Below are positions 26,354 to 36,534 of a stretch of DNA of 64,000 bases, piece by piece. Positions within the stretch are counted from its first letter, which is position 1. Each line of letters opens with the position of its first letter. The DNA is from Catellatospora sp. IY07-71 (lineage in GTDB: Bacteria > Actinomycetota > Actinomycetes > Mycobacteriales > Micromonosporaceae): assembly GCF_018326265.1 (NCBI RefSeq), contig NZ_AP023360.1, positions 7,809,001 to 7,873,000 on the forward strand, written 5' to 3'. The notes beneath the pieces were generated by a model. It was not told where the DNA came from and made no database searches. It saw nothing but the letters and a program-made list of their open reading frames with translations. Made by a program: the position numbers and the translations under genes.

Positions 26354-26437
26354 TCCAAGATCGACCGACTTGCCTGGCAACCGGGCGTATCTTGGGCGCG
26401 CATTCGCCCATGTGCCAGGCAAGTCGGCGGATCTTGG
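26354..26437. repeat. palindromic repeat family P1, copy D (inverted loop)
   Basis: TCCAAGATC..CCGACTTGCCTGGCA and TGCCAGGCAAGTCGG..GATCTTGG flank a loop with GGGCGTATCTTGGGCGCG and ATTCGCCC, the same orientation as copy C. It starts 35 bases past the amidase stop on the minus strand and lies before the lipoprotein hydrolase start. Confidence 0.88.
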
Positions 26438-26471
26438 GGCGGCCGCCCGGGGCGGCGCGGGGGTGGGTGGG

Positions 26472-27533
26472 TCAGACGCGGGTGATGCGGACGGCGTCGG
26501 CGATGACGAGGCCGGCGGCGCTGGTCCAGCGGCTGACGCCGACCAGGTTGCGGTCGCCCGCGGCCAGGTTGAACGTGCCCAGCGAGCGCCAGGCGCCGCC
26601 GCCGGTGCGCTGGTCGACGTTGACGGTCTGGTTGCCGCCCGAGGTGACCACGATGTGCGGGGCGGAGGCGCTGTAGCCGGGGTCGGCGGCGTGCCACACG
26701 TCGACGCGGTAGTTGGCCGTCGCCGGGATGTTCACCTTGAACCAGGCGGCGTCGCTGGCCAGCACCGGGCTGGCGTACCGGTAGTCGGTGCCGTAGCGCT
26801 GGCCGGAGTAGGTGGAGGTGCCCCAGTTCGCGCTGGCGGTGAAGCGCCCGGCGGTGAGGTTGTCCACGATGGTGCTGAACGAGGGCGGCGGCGCGGACAG
26901 GCCGAGGTAGCCGGCGATGCCGTTGACGTGGCCCTGCGCGGTCGCGGTGAGGAACGCGGCGCTCTTGAGCAGGTTCGCGTCGGCGACGGTGTCGATGAAC
27001 AGGTTCTCGGTCAGCACGGCGGGCATCGCGCTCTCGCGCAGCACGTGGAAGTTGGCGGTCTTCTGGCCGCGGTCGGTGACCGAGCCGACGCTGCGCATCC
27101 CGGCCAGCACCCGCGGGTGCAGCGCGTTGTGCAGGGCGAGGGTGGCCGCGTCGGTGGTCGGGTAGCGGTAGCTCTCGAACCCGGTGCCGCCGCCGGAGTT
27201 GATGTGCACGCTGACGAAGATGTCGGCGCCCCAGGCGTTGGCGTCGTCGGTGCGCTGGGCCAGGCTGACGGTGGCGTCGGTGGTGCGCGACATGCGGATG
27301 TCGACCGCGTAGTTCGCCTGCAGGATGTTGCGGATCTGCAGCGCGATGTCGAGGGTCAGCGCCTTCTCCTGCAGGCCGTTGGCGACCGCGCCGGGGTCGG
27401 TGCCGCCGTGGCCGGGGTCGAGGTAGACGCGGGGGTTGGCGGCGAACGCCGGGCGGGCGAGGAACGGGGCGGCCGCGAGGCCTGCCGCGCCGGCCAGCAG
27501 CGTGCGCCGGCGCACGGAGGGGTTGCCGAGCAT
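26472..27533 (-). CDS. secreted N-acetylmuramoyl-L-alanine amidase with golvesin-like domain
   Basis: A 353-residue exported protein with a twin-arginine-like signal ([25 protein letters not shown]). Residues about 33-205 form an Amidase_3 zinc domain: [14 protein letters not shown] (zinc His), a downstream Glu in [24 protein letters not shown] (second His) and [10 protein letters not shown] (catalytic Glu). The C-terminal third ([30 protein letters not shown]) resembles the golvesin C-terminal-like beta domain, a possible binding module. It would cut the amide bond between muramic acid and peptide in cell wall. ATG 27533 follows GAGAGG. Confidence 0.9.
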   Translation of the reverse strand: MLGNPSVRRRTLLAGAAGLAAAPFLARPAFAANPRVYLDPGHGGTDPGAVANGLQEKALTLDIALQIRNILQANYAVDIRMSRTTDATVSLAQRTDDANAWGADIFVSVHINSGGGTGFESYRYPTTDAATLALHNALHPRVLAGMRSVGSVTDRGQKTANFHVLRESAMPAVLTENLFIDTVADANLLKSAAFLTATAQGHVNGIAGYLGLSAPPPSFSTIVDNLTAGRFTASANWGTSTYSGQRYGTDYRYASPVLASDAAWFKVNIPATANYRVDVWHAADPGYSASAPHIVVTSGGNQTVNVDQRTGGGAWRSLGTFNLAAGDRNLVGVSRWTSAAGLVIADAVRITRV

Positions 27534-27659
27534 GAGCACCTCTCAGGGGTGGGGGGTCGGGCTCGGCGCGACTATAACGATGCTCGATAGATCAATGAAA
27601 GATGTCTACAACAGAATTAAGGTGTCCCGAAGGATTCCTTCCATCCCCGCGCATGAACG

Positions 27660-27695
27660 CCGGCCGGCCCCGTCGGAGTCGACGGAACCGGCCGG
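27660..27695 (-). terminator. GC-rich stem-loop after propeller gene
   Basis: CCGGCCGGCCCCGTCG (27660-27675) and CGACGGAACCGGCCGG (27680-27695) form a 16-base stem, two positions pairing only as G-U in RNA, with a 4-base loop. It is 18 bases past the minus-strand stop at 27713. Confidence 0.6.
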
Positions 27696-27712
27696 TGGCG
27701 GAAAGCGTGCGG

Positions 27713-29788
27713 CTACTTGAGCCTGATGGAGACCTTGGCGCTGCGGTCGGTCCCGACACGGGCGAAGAGCTGGTACGAGCCGGGTTCGGGCACCGGCCCG
27801 GTGGAGACTCTGACCTGGGACTTGTCGCACGACGAGCTGGACTTGCCGTTCCACGTCACGCTGAACACCATCTCCCGGCCCGCCTGCAGCGAGGTGACCT
27901 GCTTGCCCTTGGGCGCGCCGCAGTGGTCGGAGGACCACACCTGGTCGGTGCCGTGCATGAGGAACAGCTCCTGCGCGTCGGCGCCGATGTCGCGGCTGCA
28001 GGTGTGCTTGGCCAGGTTCTTGACGACCAGCGTGAACGTCAGCGGCGTGCCGCGCTTCACCTCGGTCTTCGACGAGCGGGCGGTGACCTGCAGGTCGCCG
28101 TCGGAGCACTGCTCCTTCGCGGTGACCGGCTTGGTCTTGCCGGGCGGTGCGGGCGCGTAGCGCACCCGGTAGATCTTGGCGCCCGCCGCGGTGGCGTTGT
28201 ACCCCTGGTCGGGGTAGAGGCCGGAGAAGTAGAGGCCGTCGGGTCCGGCCGCGATCCCGGCGACGGTCGTCTTGCCGTACCCGTTGTACTCGACCAGGGT
28301 CTTGGGCTTGGAGACCGAGCCGTCCTTGTTGAACGTGAACTCGACGATGCGCTTGCCGCGCACCTGCGGCCCGGTGCCGTAGGTGGGGCCGCTCTCCGAG
28401 ACGAACGCGTTGCCGTACTTGCTCTCCGGGAACCCCGCGGTCTGGTTGCCCTCCTTCTGCACGAAGGTGATGCCGACCGGCGCGTGCGTCGGAGCCCAGC
28501 TGTACAGGGCGCGCTTCTTCAGGCTGGAGGTGTGGGAGTTCCAGCCGTAGTCGGCGCCCTTGACCACCCGGGCGAACCGGTCGTTGTTGACCGTGCCGTT
28601 CTCCACCGAGTAGTGCTGGCCGTCGGCCGCCCGCCAGGCCCCGCCGAACGGGTTGCGGAAGCCTGACGCCCAGACCAGGTCCTTGGTCTCGCTCTTGTCG
28701 GCCGGGTCGTAGTACGGGTTGTCGGCGGGCGCGGTGCCGTCGAGGTTGACCCGCAGCACCTTGCCCCGGCTGTCGGTGAGGTCCCGGGCGGACTCCGGGA
28801 CGAACCCGTCGCCCATGTGCACGTAGAGCATGCCGTCGGGCCCGATGGTCAGGTTCGAGATCTGGTGCGAGGCGACCTGCGGGTCGTTCTTGAGGTCGAG
28901 GACCGTGGTGACGGTCTTGCCGGTCATGCCGCCGTCCTCGCTGTGGATGCGCACGACCTTGGGGAAGAACTCGGCGCCCTTCTGGTAGAGCATGCTGGCG
29001 AACACGTCGCCGGTCTGCGGCTCGACCACGATCCCGGTCAGCCCGATCTCGCCGGTGCCGGGGAACTTCGCGTACGGGTCCCAGTTGAGCAGGTTCTTGG
29101 CGTACACACTGACCTTGAGGTCGCCGCGCACCACCTTGATCGTGCCGTACAGCTCGGTGACGTAGAACATCGGCTTGTCCGGGGCGATGGCGTGCGAGGG
29201 CACCATGGCGAGGTTGACCGGCAGCTCGAAGCCGGACGCGACCTCCTCGACGCGGTAGCCGGCCTGCGCGACCACCCACTGCGGCGCGCCGGGCAGCGGC
29301 TTGCGCTCCTTGTCCGTCTTGAACGGCCGCGCCGTGAACGGGCTCCACTCGGTGGCCGGGTTGCCGCTGCTGTCCTTGTGCCGCACCCGCAGCTCGAACT
29401 GCCGGTCGCCGGGCAGGTCGCGGCGCTGGGCGAAGCTGTTCTCGAACACGCCGTCGCCGAGGTGGGTGTGCGACTTCAGCACTCCCCCGGCGCAGCCCTC
29501 GAACCAGACCCGCTCGCGCGGCTGCACGGTCCAGATCTCCCAGTCGGTGCACACGTGCTCGGAGCCGGCGTCCACGTCCTGCATGGGGCCGGTCTCCATG
29601 TGCACGTCGGCGCCGCTGAGCAGCTGGCCGTCCACTTCGGGCTCGGTGATGACCGGGCCGAGCGGCGCGGACGAGGCGGGCAGCACGGGACCGCCGACGT
29701 GCTGGCAGGCCGAGACGATGCCGAAGAGGCTGAGCAGTATCGCGACCAGGATCGTTTCGCCGGCGAGCGCCACCTTGCGAGCGGTCAT
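27713..29788 (-). CDS. secreted sugar-dehydrogenase-like propeller protein, paralog 1
   Basis: A 691-residue exported protein. The N-terminus has a hydrophobic run ending IVSAC, a possible lipobox. An N-terminal beta domain (ITEPEVDGQLLSGADVHMET...VCTDWEIW...GVFENSF) is followed by a PQQ-type glucose/sorbosone dehydrogenase propeller (about 165-555): NLTIGPDGMLYVHMGDGF, RGKVLRVNLDGTAP, GFRNPFGGAWRA and GPDGLYFSGLYPD. The C-terminal 120 residues have an immunoglobulin-like fold with Cys pairs. A close paralog is at 47296-50073. ATG 29788 has GGGGGAAG upstream. It would act on sugars outside the cell; cofactor and substrate are not shown. Confidence 0.88.
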   Translation of the reverse strand: MTARKVALAGETILVAILLSLFGIVSACQHVGGPVLPASSAPLGPVITEPEVDGQLLSGADVHMETGPMQDVDAGSEHVCTDWEIWTVQPRERVWFEGCAGGVLKSHTHLGDGVFENSFAQRRDLPGDRQFELRVRHKDSSGNPATEWSPFTARPFKTDKERKPLPGAPQWVVAQAGYRVEEVASGFELPVNLAMVPSHAIAPDKPMFYVTELYGTIKVVRGDLKVSVYAKNLLNWDPYAKFPGTGEIGLTGIVVEPQTGDVFASMLYQKGAEFFPKVVRIHSEDGGMTGKTVTTVLDLKNDPQVASHQISNLTIGPDGMLYVHMGDGFVPESARDLTDSRGKVLRVNLDGTAPADNPYYDPADKSETKDLVWASGFRNPFGGAWRAADGQHYSVENGTVNNDRFARVVKGADYGWNSHTSSLKKRALYSWAPTHAPVGITFVQKEGNQTAGFPESKYGNAFVSESGPTYGTGPQVRGKRIVEFTFNKDGSVSKPKTLVEYNGYGKTTVAGIAAGPDGLYFSGLYPDQGYNATAAGAKIYRVRYAPAPPGKTKPVTAKEQCSDGDLQVTARSSKTEVKRGTPLTFTLVVKNLAKHTCSRDIGADAQELFLMHGTDQVWSSDHCGAPKGKQVTSLQAGREMVFSVTWNGKSSSSCDKSQVRVSTGPVPEPGSYQLFARVGTDRSAKVSIRLK

Positions 29789-29982
29789 GCTGGCTTCCCC
29801 CGGATCGTCGTGCCTCATCGCAACTCGGGCGAGGGTACCGACATGGTAGGGGGATTTCATGCCTTACACGCTCATACGCGTGTTTCAGTAGCGTTTGCCC
29901 GATTCATATTGTATCAGTGCTCTCTAGGCATGTTTCGGCGGTTTGGTGACACACATCCGTTCCGACCGGCAGAATTTCGAGC

Positions 29983-31344
29983 ATGTGGGAGCCCGTGCTG
30001 GATCGGGACGCGCGGGCCGCCGCCGCGCGCGCCGCCGCCGCCGAACTCGCCGCCGTCGGAGTCCACGGCGTGGCGCTGACCTGGGTGGACAACACCGGCG
30101 TGACCCGGGTGAAGGCGGTGCCGACCGGCCGCCTGGAGCACGCCGCGGCCTGGGGCGTGGGCATGTCCAAGGTGCACGACGTGTTCTGCGTCGACGACTC
30201 CATCACCGCCGGGGACCTGATCGGCGGGCCGGTCGGCGACCTGCGCCTGCACCCGGACCTCGGCGCGCTCACCGTGCTGGCCGCGGCGCCGGGCTGGGCC
30301 TGGGCGCCGGTGGACCGGTGGACCCAGGACGGCGAGCCGTACCCGCCGGACCAGCGGCTGTTCGCGCAGCGGCTGGTGGAGCGGGCGCGGGCGGCCGGGC
30401 TCACCTTCCGCATGGCGTTCGAGATCGAGTGGTATCTGGGCAGGCCGGACGGCTCTCCCGCCGCCGACGGGCCCGCGTACGGCATGACCCGGCTGACCCA
30501 GCTCGCGGACTTCGGCCGGGATCTGCTCGCGGCGCTGGCCGCACAGGCGGTGCCGGTGGAGCAGTTCCATCCCGAGTACGGCCACAGCCAGTTCGAGCTG
30601 TCCACGGCCGCCGCCGACCCGGTGGGCGCCGCCGACCGGGTGGTGCTGGTGCGGGAGACGATCCGGGCGCTCGCGCTGTCGCACGGGCTGCGCGCCTCGT
30701 TCGCGCCGGTGTCCGTCGCCGAGCACGTCGGCAACGGCATGCACCTGCACTTCTCACCCTGGGCCGGGGGCGCCAACCTGCTGGCCGGCGGCGACGGGCC
30801 GTACGGCATGACCCGGCGCGGCGAGTCGGTGCTGGCCGGGGTGCTGGACCGGCTGCCCGCGCTGGCCGGGCTGGGCGCGCCGAGCTGGGGCAGCGCGCTG
30901 CGCCAGGCCCCGCAGCGCTGGGCGGGTGCCTACCAGTGCTGGGGGCACGAGAACCGGGAGGCCGGGCTGCGCTTCGTCACCGGGGCGGCCGGCGCCCGCG
31001 AGCAGACCGCGAACGCCGAGGTGAAGTGCGTGGACGGCTCGGCCAACCCGTACCTGGTGGTCGGGGCGGTGTGCGCGCTGGCCGCCGACGCGGCCGACAC
31101 CGGGCTGCGCCTGCCCGCCGAGGTGACGGCGGACCCGTTCACGCTGGCCGAGGACCGCCGCCCGCCCCGCCTGCCGGACACCCCGGCGCTGGCCGCCGAT
31201 GCCCTGCACGCCGACGCGGGTCTGTGCGCCGCCCTGGGCGAGGGCCTGCTCGACGCCTTCACGGCCGTCCATCGCACCGAAGCCGACACCCTGGGCCGCC
31301 TCGACCCCGAACACCTGGTGGAGACCGTCCGATGGCGCTACTGA
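29983..31344 (+). CDS. glutamine-synthetase-like enzyme (FluG-type GS half)
   Basis: A 453-residue protein of the glutamine synthetase superfamily. The N-terminal beta-grasp part (VALTWVDNTGVTRVKAVP) precedes the catalytic domain with FRMAFEIEWYL (metal Glu residues), EQFHPEYGHSQFEL, VGNGMHLHFSPW (the GS His/Asn loop) and NAEVKCVDGSANPYLVVGAV. It is shorter at the adenylylation region than GlnA and belongs with gamma-glutamyl-amide ligases of the GlnA3/GlnA4/FluG type. The next gene encodes an amidohydrolase, matching the two halves of FluG. ATG 29983 follows a 194-base gap divergent from the propeller gene. Confidence 0.88.
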   Translation: MWEPVLDRDARAAAARAAAAELAAVGVHGVALTWVDNTGVTRVKAVPTGRLEHAAAWGVGMSKVHDVFCVDDSITAGDLIGGPVGDLRLHPDLGALTVLAAAPGWAWAPVDRWTQDGEPYPPDQRLFAQRLVERARAAGLTFRMAFEIEWYLGRPDGSPAADGPAYGMTRLTQLADFGRDLLAALAAQAVPVEQFHPEYGHSQFELSTAAADPVGAADRVVLVRETIRALALSHGLRASFAPVSVAEHVGNGMHLHFSPWAGGANLLAGGDGPYGMTRRGESVLAGVLDRLPALAGLGAPSWGSALRQAPQRWAGAYQCWGHENREAGLRFVTGAAGAREQTANAEVKCVDGSANPYLVVGAVCALAADAADTGLRLPAEVTADPFTLAEDRRPPRLPDTPALAADALHADAGLCAALGEGLLDAFTAVHRTEADTLGRLDPEHLVETVRWRY

Positions 31345-31390
31345 CCGCCCCACCGGACCCCGCTCCCCCGCAGAGCGCGGGACCGCGGTG

Positions 31391-32509
31391 GTGAGCGCGG
31401 GCGGGCTGGTGGAGCTGTCCGCGCTGCCGCTGGTCGATGCGCACTGCCATGCGATCACCACGGCGCCGCTGGACGACGCGGCCTTCGAGCTGTGGTGCAC
31501 CGAGGCGGACGACCCCGCGCCGGAGGGCGTGTCGTACCTGGACGGGCAGCTGGGGTGGGCGCTGCGGCGGTGGTGCGCGCCGGTGCTGGACCTGCCGCCG
31601 CACGCGCCGGTCACCGAATACCTGCGGCGCAGGCGGCGGCTGGGCGCGGACGAGGCCGCCGCGCGGCTGCTGCGCGCGGCGAACCTGTCCGCCCTGCTGG
31701 TGGACACCGGGCCGGTGCTGGGCGGGCTGGCCGATCACGCCGTGCTCGGCACGCTCGCGCAGGCGCCGACGCGCTGGGTGATCCGCCTGGAGCTGCTGGC
31801 CGAGCAGATCGCGCCGGGCGCCGACGCGGCCGGGTTCGCCCCCGCGTTCGCCACGGCGCTGCGGGAGGCGCTGCCCGGCGCGGTCGCGGTGAAGTCGATC
31901 GCCGCGTACCGGCACGGCCTGCACCTGGACCCGGCTCGCCCGCAGCCGCACGAGGTGACCGCGGCGGCGGCCCGCTGGCTGCGCGACGGCGGGCGGCTCA
32001 GCGACCCGGTGCTGCTGCGCCACCTGCTGTGGACCGCCGTGGACGCCGGGCTGCCGATCCAGCTGCACACCGGCTGGGGCGACCGGGACCAGCCGCTGGC
32101 CCGCGCCGACCCGGCGCTGCTGCAGCCGTTCTGCGAGGCGACGCTGGGCGCGGGCGTGCCGCTGGTGCTGCTGCACTGCTACCCGTACCACCGCCAGGCG
32201 GGCTGGCTGGCGCAGGTGTATCCGCACGTGTACGCCGACGTCGGGCTGACCGTGACCCACCTGGGCGGCCGCGCCGCAGCGGTGCTCGGCGAGTTCCTGG
32301 AGCTGGCGCCGTTCGGCAAGCTGCTCTACTCCTCCGACGCGATCGGCCTGCCGGAGCTGTACCTGATCGGCGCCGCGCAGTTCCGGCACGGTCTGGGCCG
32401 GGTGCTGGGTGAGCTGGTCGCCGACGGCGCGGTGACGGCGGCCGACGCGCACCGGGCCGCGGCGCGGATCGGCGCGGGCAACGCGGCCCGGCTCTACCAC
32501 CTGAGCTGA
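31391..32509 (+). CDS. amidohydrolase, FluG/NodGS-type partner
   Basis: A 372-residue amidohydrolase-superfamily protein. The metal motif is PLVDAHCHAI near the N-terminus, followed by QLHTGWGDRD, LLHCYPYHRQAGWLAQVYPHVYADVG and LYSSDAIGLPEL with the late Asp. The set VDAHCH, HTG, LHCYP, SSDA matches the amidohydrolase domain fused to glutamine synthetase in fungal FluG and plant NodGS. It lies 46 bases after the GS-like gene. The pair may make and break a gamma-glutamylated amine. GTG 31391 is chosen; GTG 31388 is equally possible. Confidence 0.86.
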   Translation: MSAGGLVELSALPLVDAHCHAITTAPLDDAAFELWCTEADDPAPEGVSYLDGQLGWALRRWCAPVLDLPPHAPVTEYLRRRRRLGADEAAARLLRAANLSALLVDTGPVLGGLADHAVLGTLAQAPTRWVIRLELLAEQIAPGADAAGFAPAFATALREALPGAVAVKSIAAYRHGLHLDPARPQPHEVTAAAARWLRDGGRLSDPVLLRHLLWTAVDAGLPIQLHTGWGDRDQPLARADPALLQPFCEATLGAGVPLVLLHCYPYHRQAGWLAQVYPHVYADVGLTVTHLGGRAAAVLGEFLELAPFGKLLYSSDAIGLPELYLIGAAQFRHGLGRVLGELVADGAVTAADAHRAAARIGAGNAARLYHLS

Positions 32510-32626
32510 TCTTTCCCCCTGGTCGCGGCGGGCTGTCGCGGCTACGGTCGTCGAGAGGCGATCAAAAGGGCGGTGCGCGGGTATGGGAGTGGTGTCAGCG
32601 GTACCCCACCCCGATCGAGGTCGCTC

Positions 32627-33182
32627 ATGAACCCCGCCGCCAGGATCCGCCTCGGCACCGCCGGGCCGTCCCGGCGTGCCCGGCGCAGCGTGTTCCCGCC
32701 GGGCACCCCGGGCACCGTGTCCCCGCTGCGCCGCCCCGAGCCCGGAGAATCCGACGCCAACGGGCCCGAGCTGCCCGCGGTGACGCCCTACCGGCAGCTG
32801 CTCGTCGAGGGCCCGTTCAGCTCGGCCGACCTGCGCGGCATCCGGCAGCGCCTGGACGAGCTGGCCGAGCACTGGCGGATGCCCGAACCGGTGGCCTCCG
32901 CGCTGGAGCTGGTCGCCACCGAGCTGGTGGTGAACGTGGTCATGCACGCGCACGGTGACGGCCGGATGCGCGTCGCGAAGTACCCCGGCTGGCTGTTCTG
33001 CCAGGTCAGCGACCACGGCGACGGGGTGGCCCGGCCGTACACCGCGGGCTGGCAGCCGCCGACCGCCGAGCAGCAGTCCGGGCGCGGGCTGTGGATCGCC
33101 CGCTGCTTCTCCGAGCGGCTGACCATCGACTCCAGCCCGCTCGGCACCACCGTCACCGCCAAGCTGCGCCTGGACGGCGCGC

Positions 33183-33193
<11 letters not shown>
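32627..33193 (+). CDS. ATP-binding anti-sigma/serine-kinase-fold protein
   Basis: A 188-residue GHKL ATPase-fold protein. The N-box is LELVATELVVNVVMHA, G1 is VSDHGDG and G2 is SGRGLWIARCF. Such single-domain proteins in actinomycetes act as anti-sigma factors or regulators binding anti-anti-sigma partners. The first 60 residues are basic and low complexity. ATG 32627 follows GAGG. It converges with the methyltransferase gene, sharing 11 bases. No partner gene is nearby. Confidence 0.83.
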
Positions 33194-34414
<1,221 letters not shown>

Positions 34415-34423
34415 GGACACACC

Positions 34424-35785
34424 TCACCGAACGCATTTGTCGTACAGGTCGGGTAGCCGCCCGTCCGGGTCGTACTCGCGTTTCACCGCGGCGTACGCGG
34501 GTCCGTTGTAGAGCTCCCAGAACTCCTCGGGCGGGTAGTGCACGGTGGAGTAGAGCGACTTGTGCCCGCCCAGCTCGTCCACCCGGGCCTCGATGAGCCG
34601 GTTGTGGTGGTCCTCGGGCTGGCCCGGGCGGCGGGCCACGCTGGACCAGAAGCCGAAGTTGACGTACAGCCCGCCGGGCTTGAGCGGGTAGAGCGGCCAC
34701 GGTTCGGGGTGGCGCAGCCGCAGCGGGCACAGCCACACCGGCGTGATGCCGACCTCGTCGAGGAAGAACTCCAGGAACTCCGGGGCCTGCCCGACCGGCA
34801 CCTCGACGTCCTGCACCACCGCCTCCTGCGGCGGGCGGCCGCGCAGCCGGTCCAGCCGGGCGCTGACCCGGTGCCGCCGGTCGAAGCCGACGATGCGGTG
34901 GTACACGTCGGAGCGGCGGTAGCGGCGCGGCCACAGCCGGCGCACCACCGGGTGCTGGGCGCCGAACGCGCGCGAGCACCAGAACCAGTCCGTATCCCAG
35001 CGCCACAGGTAGTCGCGCACGGGCAGGTAGTCGACGGGCAGGCGCAGCGGCGACCGGTAATAGATCTCCTGGCCGGTGTAGTCGCTGGTCCACGGTGCGA
35101 GGTCGGTGAACGAGGCGATGGTCAGGTACATCTGGCGGGGCCCGAACACGGTGCCGTCGAGGAAGTCGACCCGGGCGTCGCCGTCGTGGCCGGTCGTGCA
35201 GATCTCGTCGAGCGCGGCGCAGCAGGCCGCGGCGTCGTCGAAGCGGCGGTGGCGCAGCTTCACGTACGACCGCACCGGCTCCAGCTCGATGGTCAGCCGC
35301 AGCGCGTAGCCGAGCGTGCCGTACGAGTTCGGGAACGCGCGGAACAGCGCCGCGTGCTCGTTGTCCGGCCGGGCGGTCACCACCCGGCCGTCGCCGGTCA
35401 TGATCTCCAGCTCCAGCACCGACTCGTGCGGCAGGCCGTTGCGGAACGACGCGGACTCGATGCCGAGCCCCGCCACCGCGCCGCCCAGCGTGATCGTCTT
35501 GAGCTGCGGCACGACCAGCGGCATCAGCCCGTGGCGCAGCGTGGCGTCGACCAGCCGCTCGTACGTCACCATGCCCTGCACCCGCGCGGTGCGGGTGGCG
35601 GGGTCCACCTCGATCACCCGGTCGAAGCCGCTGACGTCGAGCCCCGGCCCGGTGGTCGCGCGCCCGAAGCGGAACAGGTTGGACGTTCTCTTCGCGAGCC
35701 GTACGGTCTCCCCGCGGGGCAGCGACTCGTACTGCGCCCGCAGGGCGCGTACGGCGCCGGCATGGTCCTCAGCGGATGGCCCCAC
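34424..35785 (-). CDS. bfaA: FAD-binding oxidoreductase, 10-methyl fatty-acid reductase type
   Basis: A 453-residue flavoprotein of the DHCR24-like FAD-binding family. VDPATRTARVQGMVTYERLVDATL and TITLGGAVAGLGIESASFRNGLPHESVLELEIMTGDG are the p-cresol-methylhydroxylase-type FAD-binding parts, followed by a C-terminal substrate domain (about 230-453, GGLYVNFGFWSSV, HKSLYSTVHYPPEEFW). Next to a CFA-like methyltransferase it corresponds to BfaA/TmsA, which reduces the 10-methylene intermediate to a 10-methyl acyl chain. Its stop is 9 bases before the methyltransferase ATG, within that gene's ribosome binding region. The gene itself is intact. Confidence 0.86.
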   Translation of the reverse strand: MGPSAEDHAGAVRALRAQYESLPRGETVRLAKRTSNLFRFGRATTGPGLDVSGFDRVIEVDPATRTARVQGMVTYERLVDATLRHGLMPLVVPQLKTITLGGAVAGLGIESASFRNGLPHESVLELEIMTGDGRVVTARPDNEHAALFRAFPNSYGTLGYALRLTIELEPVRSYVKLRHRRFDDAAACCAALDEICTTGHDGDARVDFLDGTVFGPRQMYLTIASFTDLAPWTSDYTGQEIYYRSPLRLPVDYLPVRDYLWRWDTDWFWCSRAFGAQHPVVRRLWPRRYRRSDVYHRIVGFDRRHRVSARLDRLRGRPPQEAVVQDVEVPVGQAPEFLEFFLDEVGITPVWLCPLRLRHPEPWPLYPLKPGGLYVNFGFWSSVARRPGQPEDHHNRLIEARVDELGGHKSLYSTVHYPPEEFWELYNGPAYAAVKREYDPDGRLPDLYDKCVR

Positions 35786-35866
35786 GTTCGCAACCTACTC
35801 CCGCAAAGGGCCCCGAGCGGAACAAATCACTCGTTGCCGATACCACTGGCGTGAAAGGATCGGTTC

Positions 35867-36532
35867 GTGCGCAAGTACGTGATCATGGGAATCCAGGGCA
35901 GCGGCAAGGGCACCCAGGCCAAGCAGCTCGCCGCGGAGTTCGACCTGGTGCACATCGCGGTCGGGGACATCTACCGCTGGCACGTGCAGTACCACACCAA
36001 GCTCGGGGCGCAGGTGCGCCGGGCGATGAGCGCCGGGGAGCTGGTCGACGACGCGCTCACCGAGTCCGTGGTGCGCGACCGGCTCGCCCTGCACGACTGG
36101 AACTACGGCTTCATCCTCGACGGCTTCCCCCGCAACCGGCGCCAGGCCCAGTTCTTCATGGAGGGGTACGACGTCGACGCCGTCATCCACCTCGACCTGC
36201 CCGACAGCGAGGTGCGCCGCCGGGTGCTGGCCCGCCGCCTGTGCTCGAACTGCGGCATGGACTACAACCTGATCGAGCATCGGCCGGTCCGCGAGGGCCG
36301 CTGCGACGCCTGCGGCGGCGAGCTGGTCAGCCGCGAGGACGACACCGAGGAGGCGCTCGCCGCCCGGCTGGCCGACTACCACGCGAAGACCGACCCGGCG
36401 CTGGAGCTGTTCCGGGCCAAGGAGCTGGTGGTGAGCGTGGACGCCACCGCGAGCAAGCCCGCCGTGCAGCGCGCCATCCGCGAGCAGCTCGGCCTGCCCC
36501 TCCCGGCCCGTAAGCAGTCCCGCGCGAGTTGA
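35867..36532 (+). CDS. adenylate-kinase-family nucleotide kinase
   Basis: A 221-residue P-loop nucleoside monophosphate kinase. The P-loop is MGIQGSGKGTQAKQL, the NMP-binding part is HIAVGDIYRW, FILDGFPRNRRQAQFF is the classic adenylate kinase motif, and the lid has a four-Cys zinc site (CSNC and CDAC). DDTEEALAARLADYHAKT follows as usual. It would convert AMP and ATP to 2 ADP. A Gly-to-Gln change in the P-loop (GIQGSGKG rather than GPPGAGKG) and GDIYR for GD(I/M)LR mark it as a divergent paralog of the housekeeping adk. GTG 35867 follows AAAGGA. It is divergent from bfaA across 81 bases. Confidence 0.86.
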   Translation: MRKYVIMGIQGSGKGTQAKQLAAEFDLVHIAVGDIYRWHVQYHTKLGAQVRRAMSAGELVDDALTESVVRDRLALHDWNYGFILDGFPRNRRQAQFFMEGYDVDAVIHLDLPDSEVRRRVLARRLCSNCGMDYNLIEHRPVREGRCDACGGELVSREDDTEEALAARLADYHAKTDPALELFRAKELVVSVDATASKPAVQRAIREQLGLPLPARKQSRAS

Positions 36533-36534
36533 CC

